A DNA stretch of 64,000 nucleotides from Myxococcota bacterium (GTDB taxonomy: Bacteria > Myxococcota_A > UBA796 > UBA9615 > JAKLKC01). A program made the translations under genes and the position numbers. How positions within the stretch are numbered: the stretch's first letter is position 1; every line of letters starts with the position of its first letter. The stretch lies in contig JAKLKC010000021.1 in assembly GCA_023150875.1 (NCBI GenBank), forward strand, positions 36,760 to 100,759. The letters run 5' to 3'. A model generated the notes under the pieces. It did no database searches and had not been told where the DNA came from. It worked only from the letters and a program-made list of their open reading frames with translations. Of this stretch, positions 8,474 through 16,486 are shown piece by piece.

Positions 8474-9310
8474 TCAGAACGTCCCGACAGCCCCGAGGAC
8501 CAAGCCCCGCCCCGTGGAGCCGGGCCCGACGACGATCGCCGGGGTCGTCCCCCCACCGGGCCGCCGTCCCGGAGACCCCCGGGGGTCGGGGGCCAGGCCG
8601 GTGACGAGGCCGGCGATCTCGAGCGCCGCGCCCGCGGCGACGAGGGCGATGCCGAGGGGGAGGTACTCGCCCCAGCGGTCCCGGTAGACCTCCGCGTGCA
8701 CGAGGTCCGGCGAGCCCGGGAACGCGGCGTCGTCGATCGCCCCCATGGCGCCCCCGTAGACGCCCAGGAAGGCGATCCCGGCGCCGAGGGAGACGCTGCC
8801 GCCGACGGCCAGCGCCAGTCCGGCGCGGCGCCGGGGCGACGGGGGCCCGGCCGCAGGTGGCGCCTCGCCGACGGTGGGCTCCCCGGACGCGGTCGGCGGC
8901 GTCCCCTCGGGCAGGGACGGCGCCACACGCGCCAGCAGGCGGGAGCGGATCTCGTTCCCCAGGAGCTGCTCGGCTTCGTAGAGATCGCGGTAGCTGAGGT
9001 AGCGGTCCACCTCCTCCAGGGCCTCGGCCAGCCGGTGCTGCGCCTCCAAGGCCAGCACCAGCACCTTGCGCGCGCGAAGCGTGTGCTTGGTCTGGTCGAG
9101 GGCCAGGGCCGCGCGGGCGCGTTCCTCGGCGAGTACCCCATCGCCGGTCGCGAGGGCGGCCTCGGCCTCGTCCTGGATCACGGTCAGCTCCTTCAGGACG
9201 ACGGGTGCCATGCCGGGCGGGGCGGCCCGCGCGACGGGCACGGCGACGAGGAAGGGTGCGGCCCCGGCGAGCAACGCGCAGAGGGGCAGGGGCGGTCGGG
9301 GCGTTCTCAC
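8474..9310 (-). CDS. Exported protein with helical repeat region and two membrane segments
   Basis: 278 residues. Residues 1-30 form a signal peptide (LPLCALLAGAAPFLVAVPVARA). A helical, TPR-like part of about 110 residues follows (DEAEAALATGDGVLAEERARAALALDQ and LEEVDRYLSYRDLYEAEQLL), then a Pro-rich linker and two hydrophobic segments (AGLALAVGGSVSLGAGIAFL and GIALVAAGAALEIAGLVTG). No enzymatic motif is visible. This architecture is frequent in myxobacteria as a partner in signalling or secretion. It is 15 bases downstream of a truncated gene on the same strand. Confidence 0.75.
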   Translation of the reverse strand: MRTPRPPLPLCALLAGAAPFLVAVPVARAAPPGMAPVVLKELTVIQDEAEAALATGDGVLAEERARAALALDQTKHTLRARKVLVLALEAQHRLAEALEEVDRYLSYRDLYEAEQLLGNEIRSRLLARVAPSLPEGTPPTASGEPTVGEAPPAAGPPSPRRRAGLALAVGGSVSLGAGIAFLGVYGGAMGAIDDAAFPGSPDLVHAEVYRDRWGEYLPLGIALVAAGAALEIAGLVTGLAPDPRGSPGRRPGGGTTPAIVVGPGSTGRGLVLGAVGTF

Positions 9311-9325
9311 AGGACCTCCGGGGTG

Positions 9326-9592
9326 TCAGCGGATGGGTACGCGGTGGGGCTCCCCGCTCTCCGGCCAGGTCCCGCAGGCACCGCCCTCGACGCAGCACAG
9401 CAGGACGTAGGCGATGCCCTCGCCGTAGGCGGCGGCGCGTGGGACGTACAGGTCGAAGGTGAACTGACCGTCGGCCCGCGGGAGCCGGTCGGTGACGGGC
9501 AGCCCCTCTCCGGGCGCTCCGTGGGGACCCGAGCGGACCTCCGGGACGCAGCCCTGAGGGGCGTCCATCACCCGGACGGCGTGGGTCTTGAG
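9326..9592 (-). pseudogene. C-terminal fragment of an unknown protein
   Basis: The minus frame ending at 9326 reads as a coherent protein end (EVRSGPHGAPGEG, then FTFDLYVPRAAAYGEG and IAYVLLCCVEGGACG). Upstream of about 9592 the same frame becomes the antisense of the forward FG-GAP gene and loses sense. Only some 85 residues remain, with no start or ribosome site. It was probably the first gene of the operon that includes 8474-9310 and was truncated at this junction. The family is not recognised. Confidence 0.5.
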
Positions 9593-10330
9593 ATGCTCGG
9601 CTGGGATGTGGCCATCGACGGCGACTTCGACGGCGATGGGGCCGACGACGTGCTGATCGGCAACCGCGGCCATGTCTCCGGGGGGCCGGGCTCGGGGGGC
9701 GCCCTGGTCTTCTTGGGGCCGCGAACCGGCACCTCGTACTCCGCCGACGCCGACGCCCGCCTCCGGGGAGAGTCCTCGGGGAACGACGGGGATGACAACG
9801 CCGGCATGTCGGTCGCCTTCGCCGGGGATGTCGGCTCCGACGGCTGGGACGACCTGGTGATCGGGGCATGGCGGAACGACGCGGGCTGCGACGACCTCGC
9901 CGATGGGGGCTGCGAAGACACGGGCGCCGCCTACGTGGTCTTCGGCCCGACCTACGGCGAGCAGGACCTCGCCGACGAGGTCCGGCTGACCGGCGGGGCG
10001 GAGTTCGATTACGCCGGATTCACCGTCGCGGGGGCGGGCGACGTCGACGGGGACGGCTTCGGGGACCTCCTGGTCGGCGCGTTCCAGGAGAGCGGCTCCC
10101 CCGGCCTGGTGCACCTGCTCCTCGGCCCCATCGAGGAGGGCGGCCCCCTCTCCGGAGCCGACGCCACCTTCGAGGGCGAGGACGAGTGGGACTCCGCCGG
10201 CCACGCGGTGGCGGGCGGGGGCGACGTGAACGGCGACGGCTTCGCCGACATCCTCGTCGGGGCTCCGGAGAACGACGAGGCGGCTCGGGACGCGGGGATC
10301 GCCTACCTGCTCCTCGGCGCGCCCCGCTGA
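9590..10330 (+). pseudogene. FG-GAP repeat protein, 5' truncated
   Basis: The forward frame contains at least four FG-GAP/integrin-alpha repeats with Asp-rich calcium-binding loops: DGDFDGDGADDVLIG, FAGDVGSDGWDDLVIG, GAGDVDGDGFGDLLVG and GGGDVNGDGFADILVG, ending LLLGAPR and a stop at 10328-10330. Such proteins are secreted beta-propellers of seven blades; here the N-terminal blades and the signal peptide are missing and no start is evident. Sense breaks off near 9590, where the opposite-strand gene is also cut. Confidence 0.7.
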
Positions 10331-10515
10331 TCGCGGTCACCCACGGCGAGCCCGCCACCATCGCCCCGGGGGATTGCACGCTTCCTCCGGCGACCATCCG
10401 GAATTCGCCCGGATCGCCGGGGAGGAGGCACGGCGGACCGCGGCGTTCCCCGGCGATCGCCGCTCACGGGAGTGGGCCGTTCGCTCTCGCCACCGCTCGG
10501 ATCCCGGAGGCGTCT

Positions 10516-10990
10516 TCGCTCTCCTCGTGGTGCGAGTCGGTGGACTTCTGCAACCGGCTGCCCGCAGTGGTGGGGAAGATGCCGGCCTGCGCAACCGCCG
10601 TGGGCCACAACCAGGACGGCGTGTGCAGGGTCCCGCCGTCGGAAGGCTGCGGGGATGCCTTCAAGCTCGTTCCCGACGCCAACGGGGTCAGACTCCCCAC
10701 GGAGGCCGAGTGGGAGTACGCCGCCCGGACGGGCACCACCACGCCGTGGTGGACAGGAGCGGACGAGGCGCGGGTGTTGTAGGCGGCGTGGTACTCGTCC
10801 AACTCCGGAGGCCGCCCGAACCCGGTCGCCTGGAAGGCGCCCAACCCCTGGGGCCTGTTCGACACCGCCGGCATCGTCTGGGAGTGGGTCGGGGACTGGA
10901 ACGGCCCTTACGGAGCGCCCGAGCCCGATGGGCCCGTCCGCGCGGTCCCCGATGGAAAGAGGACGGCGCTTCCGACGCGCTGTGCGGCGC
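10516..10990 (+). pseudogene. Formylglycine-generating-enzyme-like (SUMF1) fragment with internal stop
   Basis: The forward frame reads SSWCESVDFCNRL, GVRLPTEAEWEYAARTG and, after a TAG at 10780-10782, SGGRPNPVAWKAPNPWGLFDTAG followed by VWEWVGDW. These are consecutive landmarks of the FGE-sulfatase domain. The 5' part is missing, one nonsense codon interrupts it, and similarity ends near 10990 where the opposite-strand stress-protein remnant begins. Bacterial proteins of this fold are oxidoreductase-like or carbohydrate-binding modules; this copy is dead. Confidence 0.75.
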
Positions 10991-11330
10991 CTGCGAGGAG
11001 CGGATGCCGCCTCGAACGTCCTCGCACCGGCGACGAGGAGGTCGATGTCGTCCGAGACCGCCAGGTCCACCAGCACGCCGATCAAGTGCGCCGGGAACGG
11101 GCGCGCCGCACAGGTCGGCGCGGCCCCCGCCGCCGCGTGCCAGCGTTCGAGCGCCTCGGACTCGCGTGTGTCGCGATCTCCCGTCGACTGACCCCACCAC
11201 CCGCGAGCGTATGGACCGTCCCGACGACGACGACGCGCTCGAGGTCTGGTGCGGTGCGCCGGAGCGCGGAGACCGGAGGCGCGGCATCGGCGCCCCGGTC
11301 GGCGAAGAGGAGCGCGCGCCGGTACTTCAC
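10990..11330 (-). pseudogene. Universal stress protein-like gene, frameshifted and 3' truncated
   Basis: From GTG 11330 the minus frame reads a UspA-like beginning (MKYRRALLFADRGADAA, then LERVVVVGTVH). Near 11190 the coherent frame shifts, continuing RDTRESEALERWHAAAG and LIGVLVDLAVSDDIDLLVAGA, where the final strand of a Usp domain would be, and stops abruptly near 10990. It lies 17 bases after doxX on the same strand, so it was probably the third gene of a tetR-doxX-usp operon. Confidence 0.6.
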
Positions 11331-11347
11331 TCCGCCGCTTCTCCTCG

Positions 11348-11701
11348 CTACCCGAGTCGGCCCGCCGCGATCAACAGGCAGAGAGCCCCGACCACGACGG
11401 CCGGGGCGACGCCCTCGCGAAGCTGCCGGTGCGTCTGGACGGCGCCACCCATGAGCGCCGCGAGGCACAGGGCGGCGGCAGGCACGAGCACCGGCGCGAT
11501 GCCGGTGACGGTCGGCACCACGAGCCCCGCCGCGCCCGCAAGCTCCGCGAGGCCGAGCAGCTTGACGCGCCAGCGCGGCCACGCCGCGGCCCAGTGCATC
11601 CTCGTGGCGAGCCGCTCACGGGGGAGGAGCAGCTTCGCCGCACCGGTCACGGTGAAGACGAGGGCTGCGAAGACCTGTGCCATCCAGAGAGCGGTGTTCA
11701 T
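11348..11701 (-). CDS. DoxX-like membrane protein
   Basis: 117 residues with four predicted membrane helices (QVFAALVFTVTGAAKLLL, VKLLGLAELAGAAGLVVP, APVLVPAAALCLAALMGG and AVVVGALCLLIAA). Spacing and the early TGAAKLL motif fit the DoxX-like/DUF417 group of small integral membrane proteins, often involved in redox or stress tolerance. Its ATG overlaps the tetR stop by 4 bases, so it is translationally coupled to and presumably controlled by that regulator. Confidence 0.85.
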   Translation of the reverse strand: MNTALWMAQVFAALVFTVTGAAKLLLPRERLATRMHWAAAWPRWRVKLLGLAELAGAAGLVVPTVTGIAPVLVPAAALCLAALMGGAVQTHRQLREGVAPAVVVGALCLLIAAGRLG

Positions 11702-12321
11702 GGTGACTCGTCCTCCTCGAGCCCCTCGGGGAGCTCGTGCTCCATCACGGCCGCGATGAGCCGTGGGTCGGTGCCGAGCGCCTGCAGGCAGAGCTCGGTC
11801 AGGTGATCGCCGTATTCGGGCGCCGTCCGCTCGGTGCCGATCCGGAGGAGCGCCTCGCGCACGCCCCCGCGCACGAGGTCGCGCATGGCCGTGGGACTCG
11901 CCGCGCGGAAGACACCGCGATCCAAGCCTTCATCGAGGTCGCGGTCCGGCAGTTCGAGGCCATCCACCCTCCACACGCGCCCGACGAACCGCGACCAGGT
12001 CGGGTCGGACCGGGCCCGGGCGAAGAAGAGACGAAGGCCCAGCCCGTACCGCAGCGCCGGTCCCTCGACACCCGCGAGCGCTTCCTCGATCGACTCGATC
12101 GACTCCCGCGTCGTCCACGCGCAGGTCGCGGCGAGCAGCGCGTCCACGCTGTCGAAGTAGTTGTAGAACGTCCCGCGCGAGATCCCCGCGGCGGCGACGA
12201 CGTCGTCGATCTTCGGCGCGTCCGGGCCCTGGTCCGCGAAGACCTGGAGCGCCGCACGGAGGATCCGCGCCTGGGTCCGTTCGCTTCGCTCTCGTCCCAC
12301 GCGCATGCGGTGGTCGGACAT
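11698..12321 (-). CDS. TetR-family transcriptional regulator
   Basis: 207 residues. Residues 10-60 form the N-terminal TetR helix-turn-helix (TQARILRAALQVFADQG, then IDDVVAAAGISRGTFYNYFDS); the rest is the variable helical ligand-binding and dimer domain. It is the first gene of an operon with doxX. The promoter upstream is overlaid by a perfect inverted repeat (12366-12382) covering the -35 box, so autorepression relieved by an unknown ligand is likely. Confidence 0.92.
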   Translation of the reverse strand: MSDHRMRVGRERSERTQARILRAALQVFADQGPDAPKIDDVVAAAGISRGTFYNYFDSVDALLAATCAWTTRESIESIEEALAGVEGPALRYGLGLRLFFARARSDPTWSRFVGRVWRVDGLELPDRDLDEGLDRGVFRAASPTAMRDLVRGGVREALLRIGTERTAPEYGDHLTELCLQALGTDPRLIAAVMEHELPEGLEEDESP

Positions 12322-12344
12322 CTCGGCTCCGATCGTCAGGTCGC

Positions 12345-12382
12345 AATCTAGCGATCATGGACAAGAATGTCAACATGACATT
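12345..12382 (-). promoter_or_regulatory. tetR promoter with overlapping palindromic operator
   Basis: On the minus strand an exact TTGACA (12368-12373), a 17-bp spacer and TAGATT (12345-12350) form a strong sigma70 promoter. A perfect palindrome, AATGTCA-TGT-TGACATT (12366-12382), covers the -35 box, a standard layout for TetR self-repression. Confidence 0.8.
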
Positions 12383-12393
12383 GTAGTTTACTA

Positions 12394-12546
12394 CTCGGCC
12401 ACCAGGTCCCGGATCGGGGCGAGGCGGGTGAGGGCGGCGATGTCACGGTGAGGGCGGTCCCAATCGGACCGGCGACCCTCGTGGGTCTCGCGGAGCGGCT
12501 CGGCCAGGGGGGCGAAGCGGGGGAGGGTGAGAAGGTGGCGCCACTG
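12394..12546 (-). pseudogene. Diverged internal fragment of a CaiB-type CoA-transferase gene
   Basis: About 150 bases match the interior of the two full CoA-transferase copies with scattered substitutions. The minus frame reads LLTLPRFAPLAEPLRETHEG and HRDIAALTRLAPIRDLVAE, against LLALPRFAPLAEPVRETNEG and HRDIAAITRLAPIRVLVAE in the intact genes, then hits a stop. It is clearly more diverged than the two large copies are from each other, so it is an older remnant. It abuts the tetR operator. Confidence 0.85.
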
Positions 12547-12627
12547 TCCCGAAGGAGGGGCCGAACTGGGGCTCGAGCGCGTGCTATCCGAGCGAGAGTC
12601 CTGAGCCCGGACGACCCACCACCCGCC

Positions 12628-14046
12628 CTACCGCGCCCGCTCTCCCGCCGCCACCCCCGCCTGCCACAGGGCGTCGCGCTCGGTGGGGGTGAGGCCGGCC
12701 TCGGTGAGGAGGGCGTCGGTGTGCTCGCCGTGGCGGGGAGGGAAGGGGAGGGTGCGGTCCGGGGGGAGGCCGGGGATCTCGACGGCGGGCGGGGGGAGGC
12801 GGACGGGCAGGCCGTCCGGGCGGTGGGTGCGGAGCAGGGCCCGGGACACCTCGGGGAGATCGGCGACGGCGTCGGCGGGGGTGATGGGGCTGGCGGGCAC
12901 CTGGGCCGCTTCCAGCTCGGCCACCAGGACCCGGATCGGGGCGAGGCGGGTGATTGCGGCGATGTCGCGGTGCAGGCGGTCCCGGTCGGACTTGCGGCCC
13001 TCGTTGGTCTCGCGGACCGGCTCGGCCAGGGGGGCGAAGCGGGGGAGGGCGAGGAGGCGGCGCCACTGGGTGTCGTTGCCCACCGCCAGGTAGACGAAGC
13101 CGTCCGCCGCCGGGTAGACGTTCACCGGGACGAACTGGCGGTGGTCGGCGCCGTGGCGGGAGAGGGTGGCCGGGTCCTCGCCGAGGTCGGGCAAGGGCAG
13201 GGAGGTCTGGAGCCAGCTCGCCGCCGCCTGGGCCATGGACACCTCCACCACCCGGCCCCGGGAGCCCGGGGACTCCGCCTGGGCCAGCAGGGAGAGGCAG
13301 GTCTGGGCGAACACCTCGTCCCCCGCCTTGAGGTCGATGGTGGGGACGCCGGTGGGCAGGGGCGGGCCCCCCCGCTCCCCCGTCAGGTCCATGTAGCCCA
13401 GGCGGGCCTGGAGGACCGGGTCGTAGCCCGGGCGGTCCGGGGCGGCGGAGCCGTAGGCGGAGATCCCCACCCACGTCAGCTCGGGGCGGACGGCCTGGAG
13501 CTGCTCGGGGTGGATCCCCAGGCGGCGGTAGCGGGAGGGCAGGGTGTTGCAGCAGAAGACGTCGACGGGGAGCGCCCGCACCAGCCGGTGCAGGGCGTCC
13601 TGGCCCCGGGGATCCTGGAGGTCCAGGGCGATGGCCTCCTTGCCGACGTTGGGGGCGACGAAGTAGGCGCTCCGGTCCGGCCCGCCGACGGGGCCGCCGA
13701 CGTAGCGGTTCGGATCCCCCGGCGTCCGCTCGCCGGGCCTCGGGACCCCCTCCACCCGGATCACCCGCCAGCCCAGGTGGACGAAGCGCAGGGTGGCATA
13801 GGTCAGGGAGAGGGCCTGCTCCAGGGAGAGGACCGTCCGGGGTCTAAGAGGGTGTTCCACTAAAGAAGGCTCCGAGGGCATCCCCGGAGCCTTCGGTGGA
13901 CGCCGTCGCGAGCGGGCCGAGGGCCGTCGCGAGCCGGTTCCGCCGACCGAGGCCGGGGGGAAGGCGTACCGAGCGTACGACGACCCCCGGCCGACAGAGG
14001 CGGGAGCGGCGCAGCAGGCCACTCGGCACGCGCAGTAGGCGGACAT
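12628..14046 (-). CDS. CaiB/BaiF (family III) CoA-transferase, duplicate copy
   Basis: An intact 472-residue frame, differing from the 16774-18192 copy at two residues (EIPGL for EVPGL; C-terminal ERAR for ERTR). The family moves CoA between carboxylic acids through an aspartyl-CoA intermediate; the catalytic Asp lies in GYDPVLQARLGYMDLTGERG. The first 65 residues or so derive from the inserted MITE-like element and are not family sequence; similarity begins at VLSLEQALSLTYATLRFVH. This copy is cut off from the operon: only a fragment of the hydroxylase gene precedes it, so expression is doubtful. Confidence 0.8.
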   Translation of the reverse strand: MSAYCACRVACCAAPASVGRGSSYARYAFPPASVGGTGSRRPSARSRRRPPKAPGMPSEPSLVEHPLRPRTVLSLEQALSLTYATLRFVHLGWRVIRVEGVPRPGERTPGDPNRYVGGPVGGPDRSAYFVAPNVGKEAIALDLQDPRGQDALHRLVRALPVDVFCCNTLPSRYRRLGIHPEQLQAVRPELTWVGISAYGSAAPDRPGYDPVLQARLGYMDLTGERGGPPLPTGVPTIDLKAGDEVFAQTCLSLLAQAESPGSRGRVVEVSMAQAAASWLQTSLPLPDLGEDPATLSRHGADHRQFVPVNVYPAADGFVYLAVGNDTQWRRLLALPRFAPLAEPVRETNEGRKSDRDRLHRDIAAITRLAPIRVLVAELEAAQVPASPITPADAVADLPEVSRALLRTHRPDGLPVRLPPPAVEIPGLPPDRTLPFPPRHGEHTDALLTEAGLTPTERDALWQAGVAAGERAR

Positions 14047-14061
14047 TGGTGGGACACCCTC
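13848..14061. mobile_element. MITE-like inverted-repeat element, copy 1
   Basis: 214 bp bounded by imperfect terminal inverted repeats GAGGGTGT(T/C)CCAC, identical to the copy at 17994-18207 and present here because it lies inside the duplicated segment. It contains no transposase. An internal palindrome (AAGGCTCCG near 13865 with CGGAGCCTT near 13885) is conspicuous. Confidence 0.75.
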
Positions 14062-14291
14062 TCACTCCTCCCCCTCGCCCCGGGCCAGTTCCAGCGCCAC
14101 CCGCTCCGGGCGCAGGGGCAGGGAGCGGAAGCGGCGGCCGGTCGCCTGGTACACCGCGTTCACCACCGCCGGGGCGATGCAGATCGCCGGGGCCTCGCCG
14201 ATCCCCTTGGCCCCGAACGGGCCCTCGGGGTCCGCGGTCTCCACCCAGCGGACGTCGACCTCGGGCATCTCGGGGGCGGTGAACAGCTTGT
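14062..14291 (-). pseudogene. 3' fragment of molybdenum hydroxylase large-subunit gene
   Basis: The last 76 or so codons of the gene at 18208-20508, with three base differences, carried in the duplicated segment. Homology ends at 14291 in the middle of the LFTAPEMPEVDVRW region. An open frame runs a little further into unrelated sequence (14322), but no functional protein is possible. Confidence 0.9.
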
Positions 14292-14361
14292 TGACTCCCC
14301 GAGCGGTGCTTTCTGTCTCCACCCGGCTGAACGCTTACGAGCGGTTCAAGCTTCCTGCCGC

Positions 14362-14391
14362 AGAGACCCCTCCCCATGGCGTCTCTTTTTT
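14362..14391 (+). terminator. Hairpin with T-tract at the island edge
   Basis: AGAGAC (14362-14367) pairs with GTCTCT (14381-14386), followed by six T residues. No forward gene precedes it, so it is probably a leftover of the inserted segment, or insulates the nuclease-like gene from read-through. Confidence 0.55.
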
Positions 14392-14401
14392 AAATACCTA
14401 G

Positions 14402-14430
14402 TTGCGGATCTAGCGGTTGTTGGGTATGAA
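14402..14430 (+). promoter_or_regulatory. Predicted sigma70 promoter of the 348-residue gene
   Basis: TTGCGG (14402-14407), 17 bp and TATGAA (14425-14430), followed by T. It lies 55 bases upstream of the start codon at 14485, in a locally AT-richer stretch. Confidence 0.6.
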
Positions 14431-14484
14431 TCGTTCGTCCCTCGCAACGAGGGGCGGCGACAGCGCCGCACGGAGGACCGACCG

Positions 14485-15531
14485 ATGAACGAGAGCATGG
14501 CGATCGAGCAACTCCTGGCTGCCTGGCTGGGGGCGCACCTGAGGACGGCGTTCTGCGGTGCGCGGCTTCAGATGTACGCGGGCGGCAGTCGTGCTGACGG
14601 GTCGGACATCGACTCGTGGGCGTGCCGCCCGGCTCGTGGCGTCCTCGCCATCGGCGAGTGCAAGGTCCAGGGCCCCGCTCGTGCCGTCTACGCGCGCGAG
14701 CGCGGAGCCCGTCTGCTCGACCACGAGACCTACGAAGGTGCGATCGTGGATCGCGCGCAAAGCCTGTTCGCCGAAGGAAATCGGTGGCTGTCTGACTACC
14801 TGAGCCTCGGTGAGGAGGGGTCAGCGTGGGCGTCGCTGCGTCGGCTGGAACTCTGGTTCGTCGCCAACGTCCACTACGAGGATTCCGACGAACAGGTGAA
14901 CCTACGCCTCACGCATGAGGTGCGCGAAGCCCTGATGGGCCACGTCCCTGAAGGCGTGGAGATCCTTGCGTTCGCGGTGACTACTGCCGGACTCATGCAC
15001 GGCGTCCTCGAGGTAGTCAGGCGCGACATCGTCGATGAGGGCTACGGTCGCCGGTACTCCCACCACCAGCTGGACCTCTTCCGCGAGGTGGTCCGGTACC
15101 TGCACCCTGTGGTCAACGGAATGGGTCGCGGACGTGCTGATGAAGTTCGCCTGCGTGCCGCTCGCCCCCTGGGAGACAGGAGGACGCCTAACAGCACCGG
15201 CACGATATCGACGCCGGATGTGACTACGCTCGGAGCGACCACGGCGCTCCCATCTCGTGAGCGCGTGCTCGGCGTTATGGCCGCAATCTCCCGGGAACTT
15301 GAGGCGGTTCCCGATCCCGCGGCGAAGCTCGCCCGGGAATGGGGAAGCCGCATTCGCACCTGGTGGGTCGTGGACGCCTCGGGTGTCCGATGGCCGCTGA
15401 AGCCGATGTACGCCGAGGTGACCCACCGCCTTGGCCGCCCCGCCTGCAGGGCGTCGGCCAGCGAGGTCAACACGCTGGAGGCCCGCGACTGGTTCGGTCA
15501 ACTAGGAGTTGAGGTGATCGGGCCCGCCTAG
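14485..15531 (+). CDS. Unknown protein with a possible PD-(D/E)XK nuclease core
   Basis: 348 residues, ATG 14485 after a GGAGG site at good spacing. I do not recognise a named family. Residues 29-62 contain a pattern typical of the restriction-endonuclease fold: LQMYAGGSRADGSDIDSW, then VLAIGECKVQ, giving Asp41/Asp43 and Glu58-x-Lys60. The middle (residues 95-215) is helical. After a low-complexity linker (residues 225-255) the C-terminal 70 residues (WWVVDASGVRWPLKPMYAEV, later WFGQLGVEVIG) recall the small head domain at the N-terminus of ScoMcrA-type modification-dependent nucleases. It sits in an accessory insert next to a toxin pair, so a defence or DNA-processing role is plausible but unproven. 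Confidence 0.6.
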   Translation: MNESMAIEQLLAAWLGAHLRTAFCGARLQMYAGGSRADGSDIDSWACRPARGVLAIGECKVQGPARAVYARERGARLLDHETYEGAIVDRAQSLFAEGNRWLSDYLSLGEEGSAWASLRRLELWFVANVHYEDSDEQVNLRLTHEVREALMGHVPEGVEILAFAVTTAGLMHGVLEVVRRDIVDEGYGRRYSHHQLDLFREVVRYLHPVVNGMGRGRADEVRLRAARPLGDRRTPNSTGTISTPDVTTLGATTALPSRERVLGVMAAISRELEAVPDPAAKLAREWGSRIRTWWVVDASGVRWPLKPMYAEVTHRLGRPACRASASEVNTLEARDWFGQLGVEVIGPA

Positions 15532-15801
15532 GCGGGCAACGACGGCGCCCAGTTGGGGTCCGCACTCAGGCCCTTCGGGCCCCGATGGCGTGGCGATCCT
15601 GAGCCGCAGGGCCGACCACCGGCATGGCGAGGGTGCGGTCGCCGCGGGGTTGGATGCGTGGTCAGCCACGGTCAGCGCCGACCACCGGGGAGGGCAGGAC
15701 GAGCTGGCTTACACCCAGGCACGTGGCTAGAATGTACGCCCCCCACGAGTGGCGGTGCAGCGATTGAGCCGCAGGCCCATCAGGCCGCCCGACAGGGACG
15801 A

Positions 15802-16290
15802 ATGACGAAGCCGGCCGTGTACCTGGAGACGAGCGTGATCAGCTATGCGACCTCGCGGCCCACTCGCGACCTCGTGGTCGCGGGGCATCAGCAGCTCACC
15901 CGCGAGTGGTTCGCCTTCCGCGCAGGGAGCTACGAACTGTTCATCTCGCAGGTCGTCGCCAGTGAGGCCACGGGTGGGGACGAGGCTGCGGCGCGGGAGA
16001 GAGAGGTCTTCTTGAAGGGCTTCGCGAGACTGGCCGTGACCGACGCCGCGGGTGAGCTCGCTGGGCTGCTCGTCGACCGCGGCGCGGTTCCTCGCAAGGC
16101 CGCGGTCGACGCTCTTCATATCGCCGTCGCGGCGGTCCACGCCGTGGACTTCCTCCTCACATGGAACTGCAAGCACATCGCGAACGCAGCGATGCGGCAA
16201 TGGATCGAGACCGTATGCAGGGAGGCGGGCTATGTCCCTCCGGTCATCTGCACTCCCGAGGAACTGATGGATGAAGATCAGGACGAATGA
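15802..16290 (+). CDS. PIN-domain protein, putative VapC-like toxin
   Basis: 162 residues from ATG 15802; the longer open frame begins with unrelated low-complexity sequence. The PIN ribonuclease fold is recognisable: VYLETSVISYATSRPTRD (the first acidic residue is Glu instead of the usual Asp), SQVVASEAT (second acidic), AVDALHIAVAA (third) and FLLTWNCKHIANAA (fourth position, Asn). PIN toxins cleave tRNA or mRNA. A small basic gene overlaps its 3' end and is the likely antitoxin. The first 15 residues and the TREWF segment match a widespread subgroup whose small partner lies downstream. Confidence 0.85.
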   Translation: MTKPAVYLETSVISYATSRPTRDLVVAGHQQLTREWFAFRAGSYELFISQVVASEATGGDEAAAREREVFLKGFARLAVTDAAGELAGLLVDRGAVPRKAAVDALHIAVAAVHAVDFLLTWNCKHIANAAMRQWIETVCREAGYVPPVICTPEELMDEDQDE

Positions 16291-16486
16291 CGAGATCGTG
16301 GACGAGATCCGGCGGCGTCGTCATGAATATGCCGAGTCGCTGGGCTACGATCTGAAGCGCATCACGAGGGATCTGCAGCGGCAGGAGAGAGAGTCCGGCC
16401 TTCCAGCCGTGCGTCGCCCTGCCAAGCGCCAGGGAAGGGGGCTCGGCGGTCGGAAGCCCGACCACGAGAGCACGGGAAGGAGGTGA
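16271..16486 (+). CDS. Small partner of PIN toxin, putative antitoxin
   Basis: 71 residues, overlapping the toxin gene by 20 bases. The first 40 residues (NDEIVDEIRRRRHEYAESLG and YDLKRITRDLQRQERESG) are helical and match the small proteins that follow PIN genes of this subgroup in other bacteria. The tail is Arg/Lys/Gly-rich, which could bind RNA or DNA. Toxin-first order is opposite to classical vapBC. The start MKIRTN could also be read a few codons later. Confidence 0.65.
   Translation: MKIRTNDEIVDEIRRRRHEYAESLGYDLKRITRDLQRQERESGLPAVRRPAKRQGRGLGGRKPDHESTGRR

Larger units (their letters stand above)
12625..14291 (-). repeat. 1,667-bp direct duplication, copy 1
   Basis: Nearly identical to 16771-18437 (constant offset 4,146). 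I found only about seven single-base differences, three of them in the first 30 bases. It contains the CoA-transferase gene, the 214-bp inverted-repeat element and the last 230 bases of the molybdenum hydroxylase large-subunit gene. Identity stops abruptly at 12625 and 14291. Confidence 0.95.

Noticed and set aside
9326..10204. Minus-strand open frame of 292 codons opposite the FG-GAP repeats
   Set aside because: Only the last 85 or so codons look like protein; upstream of about 9592 it is the antisense of calcium-binding FG-GAP repeats.
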